Shown here: piece after piece, positions 1 through 5,450 of the stretch
How the letters are laid out: each line of letters opens with the position of its first letter
Numbering within the stretch: position 1 is the stretch's first letter
Source: Lachnoclostridium sp. UBA1434
GTDB taxonomy: Bacteria > Bacillota > Clostridia > Lachnospirales > Lachnospiraceae
Assembly (NCBI GenBank): GCA_002329645.1
Contig: DCTS01000086.1
Location: 1-9,319, forward strand
Length of the DNA stretch: 9,319 bases
Direction: 5' to 3'
Translations under genes and position numbers: made by a program
Notes under the pieces: model-generated
What the model saw: the letters and a program-made list of their open reading frames with translations, nothing else
Database searches by the model: none
What the model was told of the DNA's origin: nothing

Positions 1-114
1 CGCACCGGAAGGCCCAAGAAAGCCGAATATCTCGCCCTCTTTCACTTCAAAGCTCATATCCTCGATAAAGGGCTGCTTTGTATAACTAAACCTTAAGCTA
101 TTTACACTTATCAT
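1..114 (-). CDS. ABC transporter ATP-binding protein, N-terminal fragment (cut by window edge)
   Basis: Only the first 38 codons are present; the gene continues beyond the left edge. The translation begins MISVNSLRFSY and reaches EGEIFGFLGPSGA, which is the start of the Walker A (P-loop) motif GPSGAGKS/T of an ABC ATPase. It closely resembles the same stretch of the second ATPase in this window (EGEIFGLLGPSGAGKST), so it is probably the nucleotide-binding subunit of a second ABC-2 type exporter whose permeases lie outside. The ATG at 114-112 overlaps the TAA stop of the upstream tetR gene as TAATG, so the two are probably translationally coupled and share the operator-controlled promoter at 748-775. 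Substrate cannot be told from what is visible. Confidence 0.88.
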   Translation of the reverse strand, partial: MISVNSLRFSYTKQPFIEDMSFEVKEGEIFGFLGPSGA

Positions 115-713
115 TACAATCCTCCCTCAAACATCTGCATTACAATGCCGTTTATCATCAGCCTTAAGGCATCGTCAAACACTTCATCCCCGATTTCATG
201 CTTATGCAGCATGGAAAGGAAGATTGCCCTCATTGCAGCGCTTAATGCTTTGATGTTATCGTTTTTTATACCGGGAAGCATTGAAATAAGCTGTTCTATA
301 CTAAAATCATCCTTCTTCGCATGCAAGCTTGCAAGCTCCGGCGGCAGCCTGCGTAGAAGCAGCTCCAGGTCACCGTCGGTTATAATCTTATACAAAAAGG
401 AGCCTTCCACTCTTTTGTACAGGTCAAGCAGAAGCTCGGTCAACCGGCTTGCCGATACATGCTCATTAAGAGCCTGAAGGTCTTGTATCAGTTTATTTTG
501 CAGTTCATCATGAAATGAGCAAAGCACTTCGTAAAACAGTATTTCTTTAGACTCGAAAAAGAGATAAAATGTTCCCTTCGGGATATTTACCCTTCTAACC
601 AGCTCATCTACCGTGGTTTTTCTGACTCCATATTGCTTAAGGCAATTTTGCGCCTCTTCCATCAGCCTCTTTCTGATATAATACCGTTCATTTTCAGTAA
701 AGGACTTCGGCAT
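114..713 (-). CDS. TetR/AcrR family transcriptional regulator (first of two)
   Basis: This 199-residue protein has the TetR layout: an N-terminal three-helix DNA-binding domain (about residues 10-60) with the helix-turn-helix TTVDELVRRVNIPKGTFYLFF at about 33-53, then a divergent helical ligand-binding and dimerisation domain. The IPKGTFYLFFESKEILF stretch is the typical recognition helix plus helix 4 of the family. The start is supported by GAGGGG five bases before the ATG. It is the first gene of its transcript and overlaps the ABC ATPase by one base. It is probably an autorepressor, since a perfect 12-bp inverted repeat overlaps the -10 of its own promoter. The inducing ligand is unknown. 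The family call is secure; control of the adjacent exporter is inferred from position. Confidence 0.92.
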   Translation of the reverse strand: MPKSFTENERYYIRKRLMEEAQNCLKQYGVRKTTVDELVRRVNIPKGTFYLFFESKEILFYEVLCSFHDELQNKLIQDLQALNEHVSASRLTELLLDLYKRVEGSFLYKIITDGDLELLLRRLPPELASLHAKKDDFSIEQLISMLPGIKNDNIKALSAAMRAIFLSMLHKHEIGDEVFDDALRLMINGIVMQMFEGGL

Positions 714-728
714 ATTATCCCCTCAATT

Positions 729-762
729 CTATTTGACTATATTTAATATTATAGTCAAATAG
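729..762. promoter_or_regulatory. Probable TetR operator (12-bp inverted repeat)
   Basis: CTATTTGACTAT (729-740) and ATAGTCAAATAG (751-762) are perfect reverse complements separated by 10 bp. The palindrome covers the -10 hexamer and the expected transcription start of the tetR promoter. This is where a TetR-family autorepressor would be expected to bind. Symmetry and position are seen directly; binding by the adjacent regulator is inferred. Confidence 0.75.
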
Positions 763-775
763 TTTTAAATGTCAA
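748..775 (-). promoter_or_regulatory. Vegetative (sigma-A type) promoter of the tetR/ABC operon
   Basis: Read on the minus strand, TTGACA (775-770) and TATAAT (753-748) are separated by 16 bp, so both hexamers match consensus. Transcription would start near 741, giving a leader of roughly 28 bases before the tetR ATG. The -35 hexamer falls on the first unit of the 16-bp tandem array (771-981), so array and promoter are physically joined. Confidence 0.8.
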
Positions 776-981
776 GAAGGATAATCATAAAGAAGAATAT
801 TTGTCAAGAAGGATAATCATTAAAAAGGATATTTATCAAGAAAGATATTGGACAAGAAGGATATTTATCAAGAAGGATATTTTTCAAAAAGGATATTTAT
901 TAAGAAGGCTATTCATAAAGAATGTTATTTATCAATAAGGATATTATCAATTAAGTAGGCTAATCATCAAGAAGGATATTA
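771..981. repeat. Degenerate tandem array, 16-bp unit, about 13 copies
   Basis: The stretch divides into consecutive units of consensus ATCAAGAAGGATATTT. Ten exact 16-mers start at 771, then come a 15-mer at 931, a 4-base insert (946-949) and two more 16-mers at 950 and 966. Units 1 and 3 are identical (GTCAAGAAGGATAATC), and units ending AATC or TTC tend to alternate with units ending ATTT, hinting at a 32-bp higher-order period near the promoter end. A 16-bp unit does not keep a reading frame and no gene lies in it. It fills the gap between the permease stop (998) and the tetR promoter. A weakly similar block (989-1000) reaches the permease stop codon. Confidence 0.88.
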
Positions 982-997
982 ATAATACATCAGGTAT

Positions 998-1789
998 CTA
1001 ATATTGTGTTTTCTTAATGAAAAGTCTGTATGCCGCAGCTAACAGAATAATGTTGAAGGCTCCGCCGATAAGAAGGTATATCGGGTAGCTAAGATTGGCA
1101 CTGTTTTCAATCGGCATGAATTTAAGAAGCATCCCCTTGATTGCCCAGAAATTCGGAAATATGCCAAGTACGTACTGCAGTCCTCCCTGAAAAGCATCCA
1201 GAACCATTAAGGCGGGAATCATTACAAGTATGCCTGTTCCCTTAATAAAGGCAAAGCCCTCCACCTTGTTCCTGGCGAAGGCGCCCTGCAGCAAGCCCAT
1301 CGCCGGCGTAAAAATCCCATTGACAACAGCAAAGGAAACAATATGGGAAATGCCTATATTATCAAAAAGCGACATGCCGGATACAATGTACCTGTCACCT
1401 GCAATCAGCTTAGTTCCCAAAAGTATTACTATATTCCCTATAACCGACATCAGATAAATATATGCCATTTTAAATATCACATAACCGGAGGCTCCGACGG
1501 GGGTAACGGCAATGGTATTAAGCATATGCTCATCCTTATGGTCCAGTAATAGAAATGTGGCCATTGCAGCAAGGAAGAAGGAACCAAATGCCAGTATTAT
1601 AACAAGCAGCAAAAGCATTGTTATCTTAAGCGCAGTCCCATTTGTCGCGTCAATTGACTCGAATATCATGGGAAATACAAATGAGGATAAGCCCAGTACA
1701 ATAACCGGGAACAAAAGCATATACAGATTTATTGGATCTCGAATAATGGTTTTTGCCTCGTACTTTAGCAGTGAAATATATTTTCCCAT
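998..1789 (-). CDS. ABC-2 type transporter permease (second permease of the operon)
   Basis: This 263-residue integral membrane protein has about six predicted hydrophobic segments (roughly 22-44, 56-82, 105-128, 146-168, 184-200, 235-257). After the second segment comes the loop LLDHKDEHMLNTIAVTPVGASGYVIFK, which corresponds to the 'EKE.GT...L.VTPVS' region of ABC-2 permeases. It would form the exporter channel with the preceding permease and the ATPase at 2510-3370. I chose the ATG at 1789 over an in-frame start 21 bases upstream because AGGGGG lies seven bases before it, and because the upstream start would overlap the previous gene. The TAA stop of the previous gene lies four bases before this ATG. 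Substrate unknown. Confidence 0.85.
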   Translation of the reverse strand: MGKYISLLKYEAKTIIRDPINLYMLLFPVIVLGLSSFVFPMIFESIDATNGTALKITMLLLLVIILAFGSFFLAAMATFLLLDHKDEHMLNTIAVTPVGASGYVIFKMAYIYLMSVIGNIVILLGTKLIAGDRYIVSGMSLFDNIGISHIVSFAVVNGIFTPAMGLLQGAFARNKVEGFAFIKGTGILVMIPALMVLDAFQGGLQYVLGIFPNFWAIKGMLLKFMPIENSANLSYPIYLLIGGAFNIILLAAAYRLFIKKTQY

Positions 1790-1793
1790 CACA

Positions 1794-2513
1794 TTACCCC
1801 CTAACCGCATTCCCTTTAAACCCGGGATAAACTGCGTATTTGAAAAGCCCTGCTGTCAAAAGCATCAGATAAAGGCATCCTGCTGCCGTCATGGCAATTC
1901 TGTACTCTCCGCTTACCGCAGAGGTTATAAGATTGCTGGCCGAATGGGAGGGCGAAATCATAAGCAGCCATTCGTATTTCTCATTAATGACGCCAAAATG
2001 GAATAAAACCGAAGGTGCCGTAAAGATAACAATATAACCCATCAATAAGCCAAGCATTGAGGTGAAATCCCTGCTTACAAGGGAAAGGATAAAGCCGATT
2101 GCAGCATGGGTGGCGCCTGCTATTACAACAAACAGGAAAAGCAGGACATAATTAAATGTAACGCCATGAATAAAGAACATCGCTGCAGATGTAATAACAG
2201 CCGATTCAACGGCAAGCGTCATGGATGCGATGGTTTTGGCCGCAAGAATCTGTCCCTGAGATACCGGCAGCACCATCATTGTCCTCATTGTTCCTTCCTG
2301 CTTCTCAAGATGGTGGGAAGCGCCAATCAGCAATACAGACATTACAGCCACATCCGTGAATATGAGAAGCGGAGCCGTTGCACGCGCTTCCTCTTCAGAA
2401 AGGAATAAAAGCAGTACAATCCATATAATTGAGGTCACCAGACTGACAGGCAATATCTTGTATTTCACCATCCGTTTCAGTTCACCGGCAATAAGCTTTC
2501 TTAAATTGCTCAT
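1794..2513 (-). CDS. ABC-2 type transporter permease (first permease of the operon)
   Basis: This 239-residue protein has a short N-terminal amphipathic stretch (MSNLRKLIAGELKRMVKYK) and about six hydrophobic segments (roughly 20-38, 47-65, 97-117, 121-146, 151-174, 205-228). The cytoplasmic loop EKQEGTMRTMMVLPVS at about 70-85 is the family's conserved 'EKE.GT...LPVS' signature. Its ATG overlaps the TGA of the ATPase gene as ATGA, so the two are probably translationally coupled. It is somewhat shorter than the second permease and unlike it in sequence, suggesting a heterodimeric channel. It acts in the cytoplasmic membrane; substrate unknown. Confidence 0.87.
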   Translation of the reverse strand: MSNLRKLIAGELKRMVKYKILPVSLVTSIIWIVLLLFLSEEEARATAPLLIFTDVAVMSVLLIGASHHLEKQEGTMRTMMVLPVSQGQILAAKTIASMTLAVESAVITSAAMFFIHGVTFNYVLLFLFVVIAGATHAAIGFILSLVSRDFTSMLGLLMGYIVIFTAPSVLFHFGVINEKYEWLLMISPSHSASNLITSAVSGEYRIAMTAAGCLYLMLLTAGLFKYAVYPGFKGNAVRG

Positions 2514-3370
2514 TTTAAATCAACTCCTGTCACTATGATAAAGATCTCCTCCATTGATGTCTCTCCGCTGTGGATGGTCTCTATCTTACCGCTTTTCAAA
2601 AGCTTGTGGAATTCATCGTTGAAGCCTATGCCGTCAAGTGGGAAGACAGCGCTTGCTATTGTTGCATTTTCCCTGTATTCGACCTTCACTTCCCTCTTGC
2701 CGTACTTTAGTTTCAGATCCCTTGGACTTGATATCTCTATCAGCCTTCCGTTTATGCAAAATGCAACCCGATCGCATAGCTGCTCCACATCATTCATCAA
2801 ATGGGTGGTTAAGAATACCGTCCCGCCTTTGCTTCTATATTCAGCTATTATTTCCTTTATAATTCTGGCATTCCTGGGATCAAGCCCGTTAGTCACCTCA
2901 TCCAGGAAAAGAACCCGGGGGTTATTAAGCATGGCGCGCACAAAGTTAAGACGCACCTTCATTCCCTTGGAATACTCACCAACCTTCACATCACGATACT
3001 CCCAAAGTCCAACCCGCTCCATCAATTCCTGAATATCTGCAGTCTTCTTGTAAAATCCTGAGAAAAACTTCATATTCTCAAGAGCGGTCAATTTGGAAAA
3101 ATGCACGGGCACCTCGAAACCGACGCCTATTTCTTCATAAAATGAATTACCCATGGACTTAAGGTCATTGCCGAAATAGCTGATGCTTCCCCTGTAATCC
3201 TCAAGAAGCTTTATCAGTATTTTCTGTGTGGTGGATTTGCCTGCGCCGGAAGGGCCAAGAAGCCCGAATATTTCTCCCTCATGCACATCGAAGGTTATTC
3301 CCTTGATGGTATCCTCCTTAGCAGAGGGATATTTATAGCATAAATTTTCAACATTAAATGTGACTCCCAA
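2510..3370 (-). CDS. ABC transporter ATP-binding protein
   Basis: This 286-residue nucleotide-binding subunit has Walker A GPSGAGKST at 39-47, the signature loop YSKGMKVRL at 133-141 (in place of LSGGQ, common in ABC-2 exporters), Walker B VLFLDE at 153-158, D-loop GLDP at 162-165 and switch histidine H190 in TTHLMNDVEQL. Two departures from textbook motifs are visible: the Q-loop region reads VGFEVPVHFSKLT with no glutamine, and Walker B is followed by V instead of P (LDEVTNGLDP). I recall similar 'FE' Q-loops in related clostridial exporters, so this need not mean loss of function. The C-terminal 70 residues form the extra domain usual for these proteins. The gene starts with TTG, lies 19 bases after tetR and overlaps the first permease. 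Confidence 0.93.
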   Translation of the reverse strand: MGVTFNVENLCYKYPSAKEDTIKGITFDVHEGEIFGLLGPSGAGKSTTQKILIKLLEDYRGSISYFGNDLKSMGNSFYEEIGVGFEVPVHFSKLTALENMKFFSGFYKKTADIQELMERVGLWEYRDVKVGEYSKGMKVRLNFVRAMLNNPRVLFLDEVTNGLDPRNARIIKEIIAEYRSKGGTVFLTTHLMNDVEQLCDRVAFCINGRLIEISSPRDLKLKYGKREVKVEYRENATIASAVFPLDGIGFNDEFHKLLKSGKIETIHSGETSMEEIFIIVTGVDLK

Positions 3371-3384
3371 GAGTTATTCTCCTT
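3368..3384 (-). promoter_or_regulatory. Ribosome binding site deciding a TTG start
   Basis: Read on the minus strand, AGGAG is followed by AATAACTC (8 bases) and TTG at 3370-3368. No in-frame ATG exists before about codon 73, which lies beyond Walker A, so TTG must be the start of the ATPase gene. Confidence 0.8.
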
Positions 3385-3389
3385 CCGTT

Positions 3390-4019
3390 CTATTTATTAG
3401 AAATCCCATGCCGAATCATATCCACCACCTGGCCGGCAGTGTCCAGTACCTCATCCGGATCTGCGTTCGTTATCAGCTTGTACAGATTTGACATTATTAT
3501 TTCAATAAACCCGACAACCAAATCAGGAGGATAACGGTTATCAATCTGACCCGATTTTATCGCCTGATTTATATAATCGCTGAAATTCCGGTTGAAATCA
3601 AAGGGGAAGAACTCATACAGGCGGCTTCTGAATTCGTCGCTCTCCTCCAATACTCTGCTGAAAAGGTGGTTCAGGCGTTCGTCAGTCAGCATAAAGTCCA
3701 TTGTCCCCCTCATGATTTCCTTAAGGGAGCTGAAAAAATCGCTGTTGCTTTCAGCCTTCTTGCGCATACCGGGATAAAAGTATGAAAGCTTCTTTTGTAT
3801 TATTATATCCATCACGGCAAGATAAAGCCCGAACTTACCGCCAAAGTGATGATATAGGCTCCCCTTGCTCATCCCGGAGTTTTTCAAAATATCATTCAAT
3901 GACGCCTCTTCGTACTTCTTCATGGAAAACTCGTTTATGGCAGCTTCCAGAAGCTGAGAATAACGAAGCAGCGGGTTCCCCTCGCCAATAAGCGAACTGT
4001 AATCATAATTTCTTCTCAT
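3390..4019 (-). CDS. TetR/AcrR family transcriptional regulator (second of two)
   Basis: This 209-residue regulator has an N-terminal DNA-binding domain with helix-turn-helix ASLNDILKNSGMSKGSLYHHF at about 39-59; the SKGSLYHHFGGKFGLY stretch is diagnostic for TetR proteins. The C-terminal helical domain (about 75-209) would bind a ligand and dimerise. The ATG at 4019 is preceded by AAAGGGTG with a six-base gap. It sits between a 41-residue membrane-protein gene (19 bp upstream) and the ABC ATPase (19 bp downstream). The promoter of this transcript carries a large palindrome at its -10, so the protein is probably an autorepressor of the whole exporter operon. It is distinct in sequence from the other TetR at 114-713. 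Confidence 0.93.
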   Translation of the reverse strand: MRRNYDYSSLIGEGNPLLRYSQLLEAAINEFSMKKYEEASLNDILKNSGMSKGSLYHHFGGKFGLYLAVMDIIIQKKLSYFYPGMRKKAESNSDFFSSLKEIMRGTMDFMLTDERLNHLFSRVLEESDEFRSRLYEFFPFDFNRNFSDYINQAIKSGQIDNRYPPDLVVGFIEIIMSNLYKLITNADPDEVLDTAGQVVDMIRHGISNK

Positions 4020-4038
4020 TTAAAACACCCTTTAAATA

Positions 4039-4164
4039 TTAATCTTCATCCTCAAATCTTCTTTTTTCTGATTTTCTTTTTCTTATCATATTAAATAATG
4101 CCAGCTTAACCGCTCCCAATGCAATTATTCCGATTGCAATCAAAATCCAGAGCCACCACGACAT
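4039..4164 (-). CDS. Small single-pass membrane protein, 41 residues
   Basis: A short gene that length-based gene finding would miss. The product begins MSWWLWILIAIGIIALGAVK, one hydrophobic segment at about 3-24, continues LALFNMI, and then has a basic stretch RKRKSEKRR at 28-36 and an acidic tail FEDED. The positive-inside rule puts the C-terminus in the cytoplasm. Translation is strongly supported by AAAGGAGG seven bases before the ATG at 4164. It is the first gene after the operator-promoter and ends 19 bp before tetR, so it belongs to the regulated exporter operon. It could be an accessory subunit or a membrane tether, but no family is recognised and its role is unknown. Confidence 0.75.
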   Translation of the reverse strand: MSWWLWILIAIGIIALGAVKLALFNMIRKRKSEKRRFEDED

Positions 4165-4183
4165 AGAAAAGCCTCCTTTCAAA

Positions 4184-4231
4184 ATTAAACCAGGCGGTTT
4201 AGACCATGTGGTCTAATCTACCTGGTTTAAT
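4184..4231. promoter_or_regulatory. Concentric double inverted repeat, probable TetR operator
   Basis: Two perfect inverted repeats share one centre (between 4207 and 4208). The outer arms are ATTAAACCAGG (4184-4194) and CCTGGTTTAAT (4221-4231); the inner arms are TTAGACCA (4199-4206) and TGGTCTAA (4209-4216). AAACC (4187-4191) and GGTTT (4196-4200) also form a smaller palindrome, so several half-sites of the type (A/G)ACC are packed together. The element overlaps the -10 and expected transcription start, so bound protein would block transcription. Its transcribed part could also fold as a hairpin in the leader. Binding by the adjacent TetR is inferred. Confidence 0.78.
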
Positions 4232-4258
4232 GATAACATACAGCAGTTTATCTGTCAA
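4230..4258 (-). promoter_or_regulatory. Vegetative promoter of the small protein/tetR/ABC operon
   Basis: On the minus strand TTGACA (4258-4253) and TATCAT (4235-4230) are separated by exactly 17 bp, and a TG one base before the -10 makes it an extended -10. Transcription would start near 4223, inside the large palindrome, with a leader of about 59 bases before the 41-residue protein gene. Confidence 0.82.
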
Positions 4259-4307
4259 CTCAATGTGAGCACATATTAAAACTATTGCCTGACTCAGCCC
4301 AAATCCT

Positions 4308-4525
4308 TTACATCATAACAAGAGTATCGCATACTGTGCCGTCAGGTATGCTAATAAATCCTCTTCTGATCCAGTCTGCGGCGACAGCCTTGAATAATGC
4401 TATAAAGATATGGTAACCGTTTCTCCCGGCCGCTTCTTTGAGATGCTTAGGGAACAGCTTAATGTAACCCTTCAGATATTTTCAAAGGTCTTGTCAAGCA
4501 TCCTTATGATGCGCTCATAGTCCAC
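4308..4525 (-). pseudogene. Small gene of unknown family broken by a one-base frameshift
   Basis: A GTG at 4525 is preceded by GGAGG with a seven-base gap and opens a frame of 17 codons (MDYERIIRMLDKTFENI) ending at TGA (4474-4472). The -1 frame carries on smoothly as LKGYIKLFPKHLKEAAGRNG..., with clean coding character (AALFK-type helix, then DWIRRGFISIPDGTVCDTL), to TAA at 4308. Adding one A to the AAAA run just before the break restores a single 72-codon frame reading DKTFEKYLKGYIKLF. The downstream frame has its own stop (TGA) immediately upstream and no start, so it cannot be a separate gene. It is either a recent pseudogene or a homopolymer sequencing error. I do not recognise the family. 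Confidence 0.6.
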
Positions 4526-4605
4526 TTTTTCACCTCCTCTGCTTATAAAGTGCAATTTTTAGGCTTCTCATTGGGTTTTTATGAGGGTTATGACGGTTAA
4601 GGGAT

Positions 4606-4653
4606 AGGGGACGATTCTTTGTCCTAAAATACCCGGACACAGATTCGCCCCCT
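4606..4653. repeat. REP-like imperfect palindrome
   Basis: AGGGGACGATTCTTTGTCC (4606-4624) and GGACACAGATTCGCCCCCT (4635-4653) are reverse complements with three mismatches over 19 bp and a 10-base loop. From memory, GGGGAC-type palindromes with ...CTTTGTCC arms are dispersed in many Clostridia and Bacilli and are often linked to REP-associated (IS200-like) transposases. No transposase is present here, so it would be a non-autonomous copy. No U-run follows on either strand, so it is not a typical terminator. The rest of 4540-4713 holds only a short hairpin (4676-4697) and no gene. Confidence 0.55.
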
Positions 4654-4713
4654 GCTTCGACGCCCCGTCTATTTCTATCTGCTAGTAAAAGCAGATAAAA
4701 ACTATTGGTATGC

Positions 4714-4971
4714 CTATATGCTTAAGCTTTTATAAAAATCTTTTAATGATCTCTTTGTTCTTTCAGGTAATAAATTGCTTCTGACACCGTCGATTGCTCC
4801 CTGCAGTGCGTAAAGCATATTCAGGCAAGCACCCGAATCAATCTTTTTCATCCGAATAAATGCTTCCCTGCTGCCGGTTTCCGACAGCTGTTTCATCGTA
4901 TGAACCCCAATTTCTATTAGTCTTTTCTCCAATACCTTGCCTATATTGGGAAGTGTGGTTAATTCTCCCAT
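4714..4971 (-). CDS. TfoX C-terminal domain-only protein
   Basis: An 85-residue protein consisting of the TfoX/Sxy C-terminal domain alone: LTTLPNIGKVLEKRLIEIGV near the N-terminus (helix-hairpin-helix-like), EAFIRMK in the middle, then ACLNMLYALQGAIDGVRSNLLPERTKRSLKDFY, the most conserved part of that domain. In Gammaproteobacteria full-length TfoX/Sxy regulates competence, but stand-alone C-terminal domains in Firmicutes have no settled role, so no competence function is claimed. I chose the ATG at 4971 over a TTG two codons earlier (4977), because AAGGAGAGG is better placed for the ATG. It stands alone, downstream of the 22-bp tandem array. Confidence 0.83.
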   Translation of the reverse strand: MGELTTLPNIGKVLEKRLIEIGVHTMKQLSETGSREAFIRMKKIDSGACLNMLYALQGAIDGVRSNLLPERTKRSLKDFYKSLSI

Positions 4972-5030
4972 ATACAATCCTCTCCTTTACAAATATTACT
5001 TCAATAGCGGCAATATTCTCATATCAGCAA

Positions 5031-5060
5031 AGTATTACAAGTCACAGTAATCCAAGTCAA
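5031..5060 (-). promoter_or_regulatory. Possible promoter for the TfoX-C gene
   Basis: TTGACT (5060-5055, minus strand) is followed after 18 bp by AATACT (5036-5031), or after 17 bp by TAATAC. The -35 is good but the -10 is weak. It lies directly beside the 22-bp array and is the best candidate in the leader of the gene. Confidence 0.35.
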
Positions 5061-5207
5061 CAGATGTGCAATAATATATAACAGATATGCCAATAACATA
5101 AAACAGATATGCCAATAATATATAGCAGATATGCCAATAATATAAAACAGATATTTCAAAAATATATAACAGTCAATAATATACAACAAATATATTAATA
5201 TTATACC
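5061..5207. repeat. Degenerate tandem array, 22-bp unit, about 5 full plus 2 partial copies
   Basis: Units start at 5061, 5082, 5104, 5126, 5148, 5170 and 5187. Each begins CAGATATGCC or a variant and continues with an A/T-only stretch of the type AATAATATAAAA. Units 2 to 4 are nearly identical; the outer ones decay, and unit 6 is shortened to 17 bp. Together with A+T-rich DNA to about 5257 it fills the gap between the TfoX-C leader and the terminator of the FIST-like operon. No reading frame or CRISPR-like spacer structure is present. Confidence 0.87.
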
Positions 5208-5257
5208 ATATTTCTCCTATTTTTCAATCAAAAAATGTTAAATTATGGTTTAATAAT

Positions 5258-5312
5258 AAAAAAATCAGGAGCTGTTCATTAACTAACGCTTACAGGTTAA
5301 TGATACAGCTCC
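5258..5312 (-). terminator. Intrinsic terminator of the FIST-like operon
   Basis: On the minus strand GGAGCTGTATCATTAAC (5312-5296) pairs with GTTAATGAACAGCTCC (5283-5268), a 16-bp stem with one bulged base. After TGA comes a run of seven T (5264-5258). This is a strong rho-independent terminator, about 140 bases after the stop codon of the 324-residue protein. Confidence 0.85.
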
Positions 5313-5450
5313 CTAATATGTAAGGTTCAAATACAGACCGTATTTTACACTGGTCAAACACAGACCACTTCATTCTCAGGCTAAACATAGTCCATATTCG
5401 TACAGGTCAGGTACAGGCTATCATTTACTCAGGCTAGAACACTGCCCGTA
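5295..5450. repeat. Degenerate tandem array, about 27-bp unit, six copies
   Basis: Units begin at 5295, 5324, 5352, 5379, 5405 and 5432 (lengths 29, 28, 27, 26, 27 and a partial). They share GGTCAAACACAGACC or GGCTAGAACACTGCCC at the front and an A/T-rich rear ending like TTTACT-CA. Several units keep a short inverted repeat (GGTC...GACC, GGT...ACC, GGC...GCC). The first unit forms one arm of the terminator stem, and the last runs to the stop codon of the FIST-like gene, so the array is the 3' untranslated region of that transcript. Confidence 0.72.

Noticed and set aside
771..981. CRISPR array
   Set aside because: Units are contiguous 16-mers with no unique spacers, and no cas genes are nearby; the same holds for the 22-, 24- and 27-bp arrays.
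1787..1810. Upstream in-frame start of the second permease (1810)
   Set aside because: It would overlap the previous gene and lacks a ribosome binding site, whereas AGGGGG is well placed for the ATG at 1789.
1512..2006. Plus-strand open frame of 164 codons over the permease genes
   Set aside because: It is antisense to two clear ABC-2 permeases, has no ribosome binding site and shows no protein-family character.
4472..4482. Programmed -1 frameshift in the small broken gene
   Set aside because: No X-XXY-YYZ slippery heptamer or clear downstream stimulator is present; a lost A in a homopolymer explains it more simply.
4676..4697. Intrinsic terminator of the TfoX-C gene (TATCTGCT/AGCAGATA hairpin)
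   Set aside because: The 8-bp stem is real, but it is followed on the minus strand by GAAATAG and not by a U-run.
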